DNA from: Pachyseris speciosa
Lineage: Eukaryota; Cnidaria; Anthozoa; Scleractinia; Pachyseridae
NCBI GenBank assembly: GCA_016490735.1
Contig: JAEMWC010000099.1
Span: 1,371,001 to 1,435,000, forward strand
Direction of reading: 5' to 3'
DNA length: 64,000 nucleotides
Shown here piece by piece: positions 1-8,396 of the stretch. Position 1 is the stretch's first letter, and every line of letters starts with the position of its first letter. The position numbers and the translations under genes were made by a program. The notes under the pieces were generated by a model that saw only the letters and a list, made by a program, of their open reading frames with translations, was not told where the DNA came from and did not search any database.

Positions 1-729
1 AGGAAGAGTTCAATCAAACGAAGAAACGTGCATTCTACTATAGTAGCAATGACCGCCTTATAGAGGTAAATGTATCAAACCAAAGACAAATATCGCAATA
101 TATTGAACGTTTCTCTTCTGGGATAGGTAACTGCTTTGGGATTTGGTTGTGGGTGGCGGAGGAGGCCCTGTCTTCTTATTTTAAAGCTCTCCTACAATTT
201 TCAATCTACGGACGTCATAAACGTTGGTCTAAGCAATGAGGACAATCGTGCACCCTCTTCCAAACCCAGTGGAAACCTGACTCGTTCCTAGTCGTCTCCG
301 TCTTCGAGGGAAGCGCGTAGGAGATGCGTAGTCCCCTTCGTTGCATGCCGTTCTAGTCTCCCGCGACCGGTTACCAATAATGAGAGACGACTGGGGAAGA
401 GTTACAGTGGAAACGGCTCCATGACTACACCCTTCGGGAGTGACATTTATCTAGGACTATTTCTCAGGCACAATGTTCTAAGCACAGATATTTAGTAGGG
501 ATGTTTGCTGAATTGCATTAATACAAAATTAAATTCATAATTTATCCGTTATTTATTTCAACTTCACTATGCACGCGGCCTGAATAGGAGCTGCATACAA
601 ACAATACTAAGCAAGTGTTTGCAAGCACTGTAAACTGAGCAATAGGAGCTCTCTTCAGTTTTTTGTTAAGTCCTTAGAAATTGAACGAGCCTTCTCTAAT
701 TGTAGCCCTTTCTCTGATTGTTGTTGCAG
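1..729. other. No recognised feature
   Basis: Both strands carry only short reading frames with no family resemblance I can name. I see no tandem repeat, no tRNA-like sequence and no long inverted repeat. A pyrimidine-rich stretch at its right edge may be the 3' end of an intron leading into the candidate exon at 730. Confidence 0.4.
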
Positions 730-872
730 CAGACTATTGTAGATGCCTCGATGCCTCCCACTGCACTTTCAAAACCTCAAAAATTCTAGACCTTGGTTCA
801 AATAAGCCCAAAGGGTGCCGTAAAATGTGTTTCTACTTCAAGCAAAGTTGCGTGAAGTTGCTCGTTTGCTAA
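730..872 (+). CDS. Candidate terminal exon, cysteine-rich secreted protein
   Basis: The frame is open from a splice-acceptor-like site (pyrimidine-rich run ending TTGCAG at 729) to a TAA at 870-872. The 47 or so residues include seven cysteines, five of them in the last 25 residues, spaced as in small disulfide-rich secreted peptides. An AATAAA lies about 120 bases downstream (near 990), which suits a last exon. The same frame continues upstream into a short hydrophobic stretch but has no ATG there, so any start would be in an earlier exon outside the clear signal. I cannot assign it to a family: the terminal CxxxCxxxxxxCxxxxxC-like spacing only loosely recalls ShK-type domains. A chance frame is possible. 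Confidence 0.2.
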
Positions 873-905
873 TATAAGGAGTTTCTTAAAATTCTAAAAG
901 CTAAG

Positions 906-1504
906 GTCATTAAAAGGTTCCGAGCACAATCTGGCTAGGCCCAGTGGGGGAATGCTATCCGGTTCCCAATCCTAAATTCATTTCAGACAATAAAAATATA
1001 TGATTTTGCAATGCAGCCTATAAAGCCTTTATCTTAAATTCGTACTTCTTCTCAGACTTCCATCATACCACAATTGATAAAATGTACACCCTGGTCATTT
1101 ACGGACCACAACGGCTCAAAAATATACGAGACTACCTTCTTTTCCTCGGGGAAAGTTTCCGTGAATAATGTGAAGACAAATTGGCCACCAATAAACTCAC
1201 CTTTTCGGCAGGTCTTTATCCTTCCAGAAGTTTTTTTTGTCCTCATAAGTGCTCGTTGGTGTCAAACTTATTTCCGCGCGATAAATGCCTGGAAAGAAAG
1301 AAAAAGCTGTGTGAACGTTTGCCATGGCAGCCTATTTTCATCCTCACTGGTTCTACAATGTTAAACTTTCTAAAACCTCACTGAAACTTTTCTTTGCAAC
1401 GTTGAGAGGGTCGAGTGTGTTAGAACTGAGCTGAAAGATCGAGGGAGTCGGTGAGTTCCTAATACGTTGAACCGCACGGGCAAAATTAAATATCGTGTAT
1501 TAGA
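906..1504. other. No recognised feature
   Basis: Unique-looking noncoding sequence. Overlapping short frames on both strands show no domain or motif I recognise. Confidence 0.35.
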
Positions 1505-1915
1505 ACGGTTTTTAATTGAGTGTCGTACAACCAAAACCAAAGCAATTACTCTGACCAGTCATAACAGACGGAAACAGCGCAATTAACCAATCAGAATAAG
1601 AATCCATTACAAGTAACCGGCTCAAAACGCGGGTTTTAGTTTTGCTTCTCATTGGTTGAGAAAGTGGCGCGAGTTTTGCCAACCAATCACAGAGCGAAGG
1701 AAAGCAAAACCAATGCAAACGAGAATAGGCTAGTTTCGAATTGTGGGAGAACAAAAGAACAGAGTCGAGGTTGAGGGGAATAATTTGCATTTTCCTTTGT
1801 TTTTGACAAAAGAAAATGCAAATTATTCCCCTCAACCTCGACTCTGTTCTTTTGCTCTCCCACAATTCGAAACTAGCCTATTACTTTCGACACTCAATTG
1901 AAAACCGCTTTATAT
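1505..1915. repeat. Dispersed repeat interrupted by a MITE
   Basis: The outer part (about 1585-1722 and 1880-1915) matches 59620-59800: both carry ATTGGTTGAGAA..GTGGCGCGAG, AGCAAAACCA and CAATTGAAAACC in the same order. The match at 59774-59780 runs straight through, whereas here the palindromic element at 1728-1878 interrupts it, so the other copy is the empty site. Confidence 0.6.
1728..1878. mobile_element. Palindromic MITE with TA target duplication
   Basis: The 151 bp element is one long inverted repeat. The left arm begins GGCTAGTTTCGAATTGTGGG and the right arm is nearly its exact complement, leaving only a short loop around 1800. TA flanks both ends (1726-1727 and 1879-1880), the target duplication expected of Tc1/mariner-type MITEs. 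A second copy of the same length lies at 25687-25837. There is no coding capacity, so it would depend on a transposase elsewhere. Confidence 0.75.
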
Positions 1916-2130
1916 AAGAAACGAGGACGGAAACGTCAACGAGAACGTCACCAAACAATAGGTTTAATGAACGAAAACAATAGCTCTGCACGTGCGTTTT
2001 ACATTTTGGTACATTTCTTCGCCGTCCTCTGCAAAACAACAACGTGAAATGACCAAATTTTAGGTTTTGGCGAGAACGTGAGCACATGACGCAAACTTTT
2101 CTGTCTTTTTCTTTACTTTTAACCCCGTTC
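1916..2130. repeat. Dispersed repeat shared with 41870-42110
   Basis: The run ACGAGGACGG..AACGAGAACG, then CAATAGGTTTAAT, GGCTCTGC-like and GTGCGTTTTACATTTTGG recurs in the same order near 41870-42100, where AAT microsatellites have expanded inside it. Family unknown. Confidence 0.55.
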
Positions 2131-2645
2131 ATAGAAATTTAGTTCCTGGATAGTTCGCAGACATTTTACAAGTTGAACAAATTGGAATAATCGCGAAAGT
2201 GCTACAATGACGAGAAGATATATTTTGAAATGACGTTTTCGTTGCCGTCGCGTCCTCGTTTCTGAAACTCCCTAAAGACATTCGCACTGCCTCATCTAAA
2301 CATATAACAGGCCATATACCTTTTTGTGGCTGACCATATCGAAATGCATTATTCAGGGAATCAACGCGGAATGTGGCTATTTTTATTAATTACTCCAAGA
2401 AGAGAGCCTACATACGATGACCATGGTGCATAAGCTCATTGACTTACTGTTTCGTAGCAAAACCATGTTATCTTTAGCGGTGCTTGTAGAAATCCCAGTG
2501 AATGATAATATGACGTGCGCGGTTTCTGCCTGGAAAGAAACAGAGTAGTGAGAAGGGGTTTGTTTAGGAGGGTAGGGAAGGGAGTAAGTGAGATAGGGTT
2601 GAAACATACAACAATACGAAGACGTTGTGGTAACATTATAGAGCG
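2131..2645. other. No recognised feature
   Basis: Noncoding sequence leading into the trinucleotide array. No motif, tRNA or inverted repeat seen. Confidence 0.35.
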
Positions 2646-2748
2646 ATTTTCCATCACCATCACCATCACCACCACCACCACCATTGTCATCACTAGCATC
2701 ATCATCATCATCATCATCACCACCACTACCACCATCATCATCATCATT

Positions 2749-2782
<34 letters not shown>

Positions 2783-2811
2783 CCACCACTACCACCATCA
2801 TCATCATCATT

Positions 2812-2842
<31 letters not shown>

Positions 2843-2871
2843 CCACCACTACCACCATCATCATCATCATT

Positions 2872-2917
<46 letters not shown>

Positions 2918-2990
2918 CCACCACCACCACCACCACCACCACCGCCACCATCATCATCATCATCATCATCACCACCATCGCCCGGATCAC
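2646..2990. repeat. ATC/ACC trinucleotide array with 60 bp higher-order period
   Basis: A block of ATC and ACC trinucleotides. Within it a 60 bp unit, a run of ATC followed by ACCACCACTACCACC and a run broken by ATT, is repeated three times: 2761-2820 and 2821-2880 are identical as printed, and the preceding unit differs by one triplet. Long frames through it (Asp/Gly-rich on minus, Ser/Pro-rich or Ile-rich on plus) follow from the repeat and are not evidence of a gene. Confidence 0.9.
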
Positions 2991-4029
2991 CATCAACATT
3001 ATGACGTAATTCTTCCAAGTTCTCTTAACAATCAACCTCAAAAAGCACACAAAGCAGTTGTAACTTTTCAGTTGTGATGAGCGGTGTGATAATTAAAAAG
3101 TAAGGTAATAAAACGGTGGCTGTTATGATGGCCAAAAAGGAAAATCTTGAAGGAAGGTTCGAAAAACTCATACCAGCCTAAATAAGTTTGAAAAATATTT
3201 CAGCTGGACTATTTTATTTACTCAGTAATGCAGAACATAGCTACTGAAAAAAGTATTCACTTTCTGGATACAATCAACAGGTAAAAGATGTTTGAGCTTA
3301 TTCATTATCCTGTCATTAGAATTTTATAGCAGTATTGTGACGCGATTATTTTAGAACAATCTGATGACAGTTGAGAGCCATTCGGTTAAACACGTGATCT
3401 TTCGAACAAGATGCTAAATCTAAATTAAATCTCGTTTTCGATAGAAGAAAAGTTTTTTTATAACCTACAGAGAGAATAATTTTCAAGAATGATGTCGCTT
3501 AAATACCTCTGAAGCTGTTCCAGTCAAACAGATATTATATTTGTCCTCGTCGAATGTCAAACCAAGGCAAGTCTGCGGCCATCATTTCTTGTGGTAGTTG
3601 GCTTGCTCGATTAGAAGTCTGATAAATTGGTAGCTCGACACTAGACGCTACATGTCACAATGATGAAAAGTTTGAAGTTTCTTTCGTAGAAAATATGACG
3701 ATAAGAATGCAGTAAGGTTAGGTCCACCATCTCTGCCGCAAAGCTCCTCGTGGTTTGGGTGACAGAAATACGAATAATTTTAAATTAATCTGCAATTCAA
3801 TTTTGTCACCCTGGGTTTCGAATTGTATTTCATATGCAAATCTAAGGGTCTTTTTCGCAATTAAAAGAAACAAATTAGAGTACAATGTGGAGGAAATGAA
3901 GCCCATAAAAGCGTTTGGAGAGAAGAGATTAAAAAGGAAACTAGCAAAGGTTTCTCACTCCTTCGTGGACATTTCAGTTGTTAGTGATTTTGTGATGTAC
4001 GTTTTCAGCCTTTTTTTTAATTAGCTGAG
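2991..4029. other. No recognised feature
   Basis: AT-rich unique-looking sequence. Frames of 60-90 codons at 3718-4024 on both strands overlap each other and show no recognisable domain. Confidence 0.35.
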
Positions 4030-4585
4030 CCGAGTGACCTTTCTTGGTGAGCTGTAAGATGCCGTGTTAAAGGGTCAAAGCCCTTGAATCGTTTTGTTTT
4101 TCAACCACACAATCCGGCGGCATGCAAGTCGTTCCAAGTTTTAAGCTTTCTCTGAGAAAAATCTTTCTTTTTATCACTTGAAAATTCATCTTCCGGAGCA
4201 GTGTTTTAACTAGTTCCTGATCTTTATGCTTATTACGCGAATTAAAAGACAGACTTCGAAGAAAATGAAGTTGTTTTGCTCAAAATGAAGAAACCAAGTG
4301 AATGTGAAATTTCGAGCCGCAGAAAACGCTCGTTTTGGTTTGGGTGTCCTACACCTGGCTTGAGCCTGAGATCCAATCGAAAGTCAGTACCTGGTCAGCT
4401 GTCAACTTAAACAAAAGATTTACCTTGGTGAGCTTTAAACTTGAGCCCGCGATATGGTCATGTGATACTGGTCAGCGGGCGCCTTTTTTTGACTGGTGTC
4501 AATTGACCATAACATGAATGTCCAATATCAAAGATCTACGCTGTAAACAAGGTGGTTAGCTGGAGTATGGCCGCCATGTTGGATT

Positions 4586-4610
<25 letters not shown>
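4030..4610 (+). repeat. Dispersed repeat, inverted partner at 31305-31925
   Basis: Reading this segment forward matches the reverse complement of 31305-31925 over several hundred bases. Shared blocks include GAGCT(G/A)(T/C)AAGATGCCGTG, the run around GGTCAATTGACC-type sequence, and GGCCGCCATGTTGG, and both end in an ATC/GAT microsatellite. No coding capacity is evident. The family is unknown. Confidence 0.65.
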
Positions 4611-4638
<28 letters not shown>

Positions 4639-4650
4639 TATTATTGAATA
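4583..4650. repeat. (ATC)n microsatellite
   Basis: About twenty ATC triplets ending in ATT triplets, at the right edge of the preceding dispersed repeat. The inverted partner at 31305-31330 ends in the complementary GAT run, so the microsatellite belongs to the repeat family. Confidence 0.85.
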
Positions 4651-4717
4651 TGTGAATGATCATCGCAGTTATGAACACTACTTAAGCAGTAGTGGAAATA
4701 AAGCCTTAAAAAAAAAA

Positions 4718-4789
4718 GCCTTGTACGGGATTCGAACCCACGCCTTCTGCGATACCGATGCAGTTCTCTACCAACTGAGCTAACAAGCC
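4718..4789 (-). tRNA. tRNA-Thr(GGU)-like sequence
   Basis: Reads as a tRNA on the minus strand: acceptor arms GGCTTGT/ACAAGGC, A box TAGCTCAGTTGG, B box GGTTCGAATCC, and a 17-base anticodon arm whose loop TCGGTAT puts GGT at 34-36. Position 33 is C instead of the near-universal T, and the last stem pair (31/39) is A against C. This favours a tRNA-derived repeat over a working tRNA gene. Confidence 0.45.
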
Positions 4790-4966
4790 AACTGGGAGCT
4801 GGTCATTTAGTTGGTTCGTAGTATACCCGTGAATGATGAACAAATGACTATGAATATATGAAAATCATATATTTGAACTGGGGATTAATGAATGAATGTG
4901 TGAGTGATCATCGCAGTTATAAACATTACTTCAGCAGTAGTGAAAATAAAGCCTGAAAAAAATTCA

Positions 4967-5038
4967 GGCTTGTACGGGATTCGAACCCACGACCTCTGCG
5001 ATACAGGTGCAGTGCTCCGTCAACTGAACTAACACGCC
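4967..5038 (-). tRNA. tRNA-Thr(UGU)-like sequence
   Basis: Same fold as the copy at 4718-4789 but with loop CCTGTAT, giving TGT at 34-36. It keeps the C33 and the A/C mismatch at the base of the loop and has extra changes in the D arm and acceptor stem (GGCGTGT against ACAAGCC), so it looks more decayed. Confidence 0.35.
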
Positions 5039-5070
5039 AACTGGGAGCTGGTCATTTAATTGGTTCGTAA

Positions 5071-5644
5071 TATGCCCAAGCACAAGGACAGTTCTTCGTG
5101 GCGGTTGCTCGTCGTATTAAAGGTACTGCATTTCTGGGAGACTTGGCTCGGAATGCTCCATGGGTAAATAACGCCTGACTAGTATTTACAAGATTTAAAC
5201 AAGCTCTCCGATTCCTCTTTGAAGCTCTCTGAAGAGCTCCAGTTTATAGTTTATAGTTTATAGTGCAAATCGTACGACCTTGAGTACCACCCATGATTTA
5301 TTGGTGCGACGTTTTTTTCAAAGTTCGAGGCTAGTGCAATTTGAGAACTTTGAATATCGCGTATACCTATTAATGAGCAATTGTACGATAAGGTCGTTCG
5401 TTTTTAAATTCATAGTTCGCTCAACAGAACTACAAACTATATGAAGGCACAAAATTTTAATTATCGTATATGTTACTAAATTACACACAAAAAAGATCGT
5501 TCCACAGAATCGCAGCTTTAATTTCTGTCTGTATCGCCTTATTTCATCCATAAAAAAGCTCCAATTTCCCCAGCTTGGCTGTGTTCACTCACTGTTACCA
5601 TGGCGATTTAATAGTTACCCAACGGGGTACTTATTCATTTATTT
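5071..5644. other. No recognised feature before the duplicated segment
   Basis: A three-fold AGTTTATAGTTT-type short repeat sits near 5240-5262. Otherwise no coding or repeat signal is visible. The match to copy B begins at about 5645. Confidence 0.35.
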
Positions 5645-5914
5645 ATAAAAAAGTTAAAACAGCTGATAAAGTTCAATATAGAGCCAAACACAGGAAACAA
5701 ACTAATTTTTAGATCATTTATGCGATTATAATCGACACATTTCAGTTGTCTTCTGGTACAGAATTGATTAATGAGGCCTATACCTATGCCACTTACCTTG
5801 ATCATTTGGGTCAAAACTTAAATGGGGATCTTGAAACAGCTGCAACGGAAGCTTTATGGAGAATCGGCCATCGGCCTTCTTTATAAAGAATTCTTTATTA
5901 TAAACAGTTGATAT

Positions 5915-6260
5915 GGTAACTAGACCACAACAAAGAGATTAAAGTACCAACGTTTCGAGCGTTAGCTCTTGGTGAAAGCGAATCGCCTTTTTATCTTCTG
6001 CTATGCAAATTAAAGTTACGCTATCTTTTATGCACGGTTAATTTAAGATAAAACATGTAGGGATATAACTCTGATCAATTTGGGTCAAAACTTAAACACA
6101 GACCTTAAAACAGCTGAAACGGAAGTTTAATGGACAATCGGCCATCTTCCTTCTTTATAATGAATTCAGTATCATGAACAGAGTTGACCACCTTAAACAG
6201 ATAAAAGCACAGACGTTTCGAGTTTTAGCCATTTGTGGGAAGGAATCGCCTTTTTTTATA
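5915..6260 (-). repeat. Two PLE-type 3' tails (copy A)
   Basis: Two similar blocks (about 5840-6000 and 6060-6260) each contain CAACGTTTCGAG or AGACGTTTCGAG followed by TTAGC. On the minus strand the first reads GAGCTAACGCTC then GAAACGTT, a hairpin followed by GAAAC as in the 3' ends of Penelope-like elements. Copy B has the same pair at about 23300-23720. No coding region remains attached. Confidence 0.45.
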
Positions 6261-6692
6261 CACTGCTAAGTACAATTCAAGTTATGTCCGCTTCTATATC
6301 TTTTGTGCAGGGACATTTAAGATGAAAACATACACATCAATTAAAAACAAGGAAAACCAATAAAGGAATTTCATTAGAATCAGTTATGGCTCTAGTGGAT
6401 GCCACGTAACGTTGGAGAGTGCACCCCGAGAAAAAAGAGATAAAAAAAATGCCTTTTATAAATCGATAGCATAGAAGACAATGTTGAAATGTTATTATGT
6501 AACAAACACTATGAACGGTATTGAAACCTAGAGCCTAATTGACTATGTGTGTCTCGGCAAAAATAATTTCAGTATGGTGATTCCCAAATTACCCGATCTT
6601 GCAAATGATGTCAGGATAATGGGTCACTTCGTCATCATCTCTTACTCCTCCCTGGCTCCAAATGCAGAGTTTCACATCATTTATGTGTAAAT

Positions 6693-6852
6693 TGTAACGG
6701 CAGGCGGATAGACAACAGAGTCCGCAAAACACAACTTATTTATTGCACTGGAGCAGCAACAACAAACTTACAAGATGGCTCCCGGCGAGCTTGGTCACGT
6801 GACGCGCAAGGCGGGAACTAGACTAGTACTTCATGTAACCCTACTCGTTACA
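6693..6852 (-). repeat. 3' LTR of the Ty3/gypsy element
   Basis: 160 bp, bounded by TGT and ACA inverted ends. It differs from the other LTR at one site. Because the element lies on the minus strand, this left-hand copy is the 3' LTR. Confidence 0.93.
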
Positions 6853-6863
6853 TCTCCCTTCCT
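6853..6863 (-). other. Polypurine tract
   Basis: AGGAAGGGAGA on the minus strand directly abuts the 3' LTR, the expected place for the plus-strand DNA primer. Confidence 0.75.
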
Positions 6864-7021
6864 AAGTCTAATAGACAGAATGTTAATGAAAATAAAAAAG
6901 AAAAGCAATAACATAATGTTCATATCTACCTTAGAAAATCTCCTATATTAAACGCCCCTGCACAAGTACATAATAAAGCCAAATTAAAAAAAGGGCAACA
7001 AGGCAGAGACAGTGTCTTATT

Positions 7022-7606
7022 TCAGCACTCGTAATCTTTTAGCCATACTGGGGGGCGGCGGTCCCGCACTGGACGACCTTCAGTATGAGGCCCAGAAAAC
7101 AATGGTGATGATGGTATCATTGGCTGTGGCGGCTCAGCTGGACTTGACTCAACCAGTTCAGTAGGATCGGTCATGACGAGGTTTGTCTCCACTGACTCCG
7201 GTAACTCCTCGGGTGTTGCTCTGAGCCATTTGCGGTTCCGACGATAATGCTTTCCGTTCACCTCAACCAAGTAGGAACGGGTCCCCTCCTCTCCAATGAC
7301 GCGCCCCAGTGACCATTCCTTCTCGTGTGGCAATCGCATTCTAATGACATCACCGTCAAGCAATTTTGGCAGTTCATGTGAGTGACGATCATAGTAGTGT
7401 TTCTGCTTCTGTTTTCTAATCTTGATCTTTTCGGGGACATCAGTTATCACCTGTGGAGTTAACAATTGCTTGGCTACTGGGAGACGTGTTCGCCTACCAT
7501 ATAGTAGCTGAACAGGAGAAGCATTCATACCCTCAGTTGGTGTGTTGCGCCACTCAAGTAACGCCAGCAGAGGATCACGCTTATCAGCTCGGGCTTTGGT
7601 CAGCAA
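7022..7606 (-). CDS. Integrase C-terminal part (Ty3/gypsy pol fragment)
   Basis: This 194-codon frame continues the integrase after a frame break near 7735. It contains the core/C-terminal stretch with WRNTP and LLYGRR, then a basic coiled segment (KIRKQKQKHYYDRH) and a GPY/F-like region with GRVIGEEGTRSYLVEVNG, and ends with a proline-rich tail and RRPPVWLKDYEC before the stop. This tail is common in animal gypsy-type integrases. The apparent start codon is only the first Met after the frame break. It would be made as part of a Gag-Pol polyprotein, not alone. Confidence 0.8.
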   Translation of the reverse strand: MLTKARADKRDPLLALLEWRNTPTEGMNASPVQLLYGRRTRLPVAKQLLTPQVITDVPEKIKIRKQKQKHYYDRHSHELPKLLDGDVIRMRLPHEKEWSLGRVIGEEGTRSYLVEVNGKHYRRNRKWLRATPEELPESVETNLVMTDPTELVESSPAEPPQPMIPSSPLFSGPHTEGRPVRDRRPPVWLKDYEC

Positions 7607-8205
7607 TGACTTGCAAGTCTTAACTGCATTTTCAACACGACCATTACTTTGTGCGTGATAAGGGCTTGATGTGACGTGGTGAAAATCCCATTCCTTACTG
7701 AAGGTCTTGAAATCTTCACTGTTGAAGGGGGGCCATTGTCACTGATGACAGTCACAGGAATACCATGCCTGGAAAACCACGCCTTTAGAACGATGATAAC
7801 ACGGGTGCTGGTGGTGCTACTCATATCTTGCACTTCAAAATAACCAGAGTAGTAATCAACGGCTATCAAAAATGATTGCCCGTCCAGCACAAAAAGATCA
7901 ACACCAACTTTCTCCCATGGCAAATTAGGCACATCATGAGGCTTTAAGGGCTCTTTACATTGTTCAGGCTGATGACGGTTACAGATTCCACACCTTGACA
8001 AGTGATCTTTGAGCTGGGCTGTGATTCCAGGCCAGTAAACAATGTCGCGGGCCCGACGCAGAGTTCCTTCTATTCCAATATGTGATTCATGCAGGCTCTT
8101 TACAACGCCAGAACGCTCTTTAAATGGTATCACAAGGCGATGACCCTTGTATACCAATCCATCTTCTATGGTCAGCTCATCACGGCTGTTCCAATACAGC
8201 TCCAT
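7600..8205 (-). CDS. Integrase N-terminal and catalytic core (Ty3/gypsy pol fragment)
   Basis: The frame shows the HHCC zinc finger (HESHIG... then CGICNRHQ) and the DDE core, with the first Asp in VGVDLF and the second in ISDNGPP. After SDNGPP the frame is lost: the C run at about 7735 is six long where the family frame needs one base more. The third acidic residue (in a GRVEN context) is encoded downstream in another frame. Upstream, between 8205 and 8396, a further frame change and a TAA separate it from RNase H. Function in family: inserts the cDNA into the host chromosome. Confidence 0.8.
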   Translation of the reverse strand: MELYWNSRDELTIEDGLVYKGHRLVIPFKERSGVVKSLHESHIGIEGTLRRARDIVYWPGITAQLKDHLSRCGICNRHQPEQCKEPLKPHDVPNLPWEKVGVDLFVLDGQSFLIAVDYYSGYFEVQDMSSTTSTRVIIVLKAWFSRHGIPVTVISDNGPPSTVKISRPSVRNGIFTTSHQALITHKVMVVLKMQLRLASHC

Positions 8206-8396
8206 TACTTGCCTCCGACGGCGGTCATATTTGTGAGCTTCTGACAGGGTCTCTGGCCAACCCTCATGAATAACATCAGACAGGATCTGTAATTATTCAT
8301 CCTTAGCAGTCTCCGATCGCGCAGCTTTTCCAGACGAGTGGGGGAGACACTTAGATCTTCACCATGTTTAATCTGCTCTAACTCAAAAGCAAACAG

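Larger units (their letters stand above)
4651..5070. repeat. Two-unit tRNA-bearing repeat, divergent relative of the 33 kb array
   Basis: Two units of about 250 bp, each containing ATGTGAGTGATCATCGCAGTT-like sequence, an AAAGCCT..AAAAA run and a tRNA-like sequence on the minus strand, then AACTGGGAGCTGGTCATTT. The order of blocks (CGCAGTTnTGAAC, then GCCTGAAAAAAATTCAGG, tRNA, GGGAGC(T/A)GGTCA) is the same as in the nine-unit array at 33325-35693, so this is a diverged or older form of it. Confidence 0.7.

Noticed and set aside
2386..3050. Long Asp/Gly-, Met/Val-, Ser/Pro- or Ile-rich frames
   Set aside because: They are translations of the ATC/ACC microsatellite in different frames; no flanking protein domain or splice structure supports a gene.
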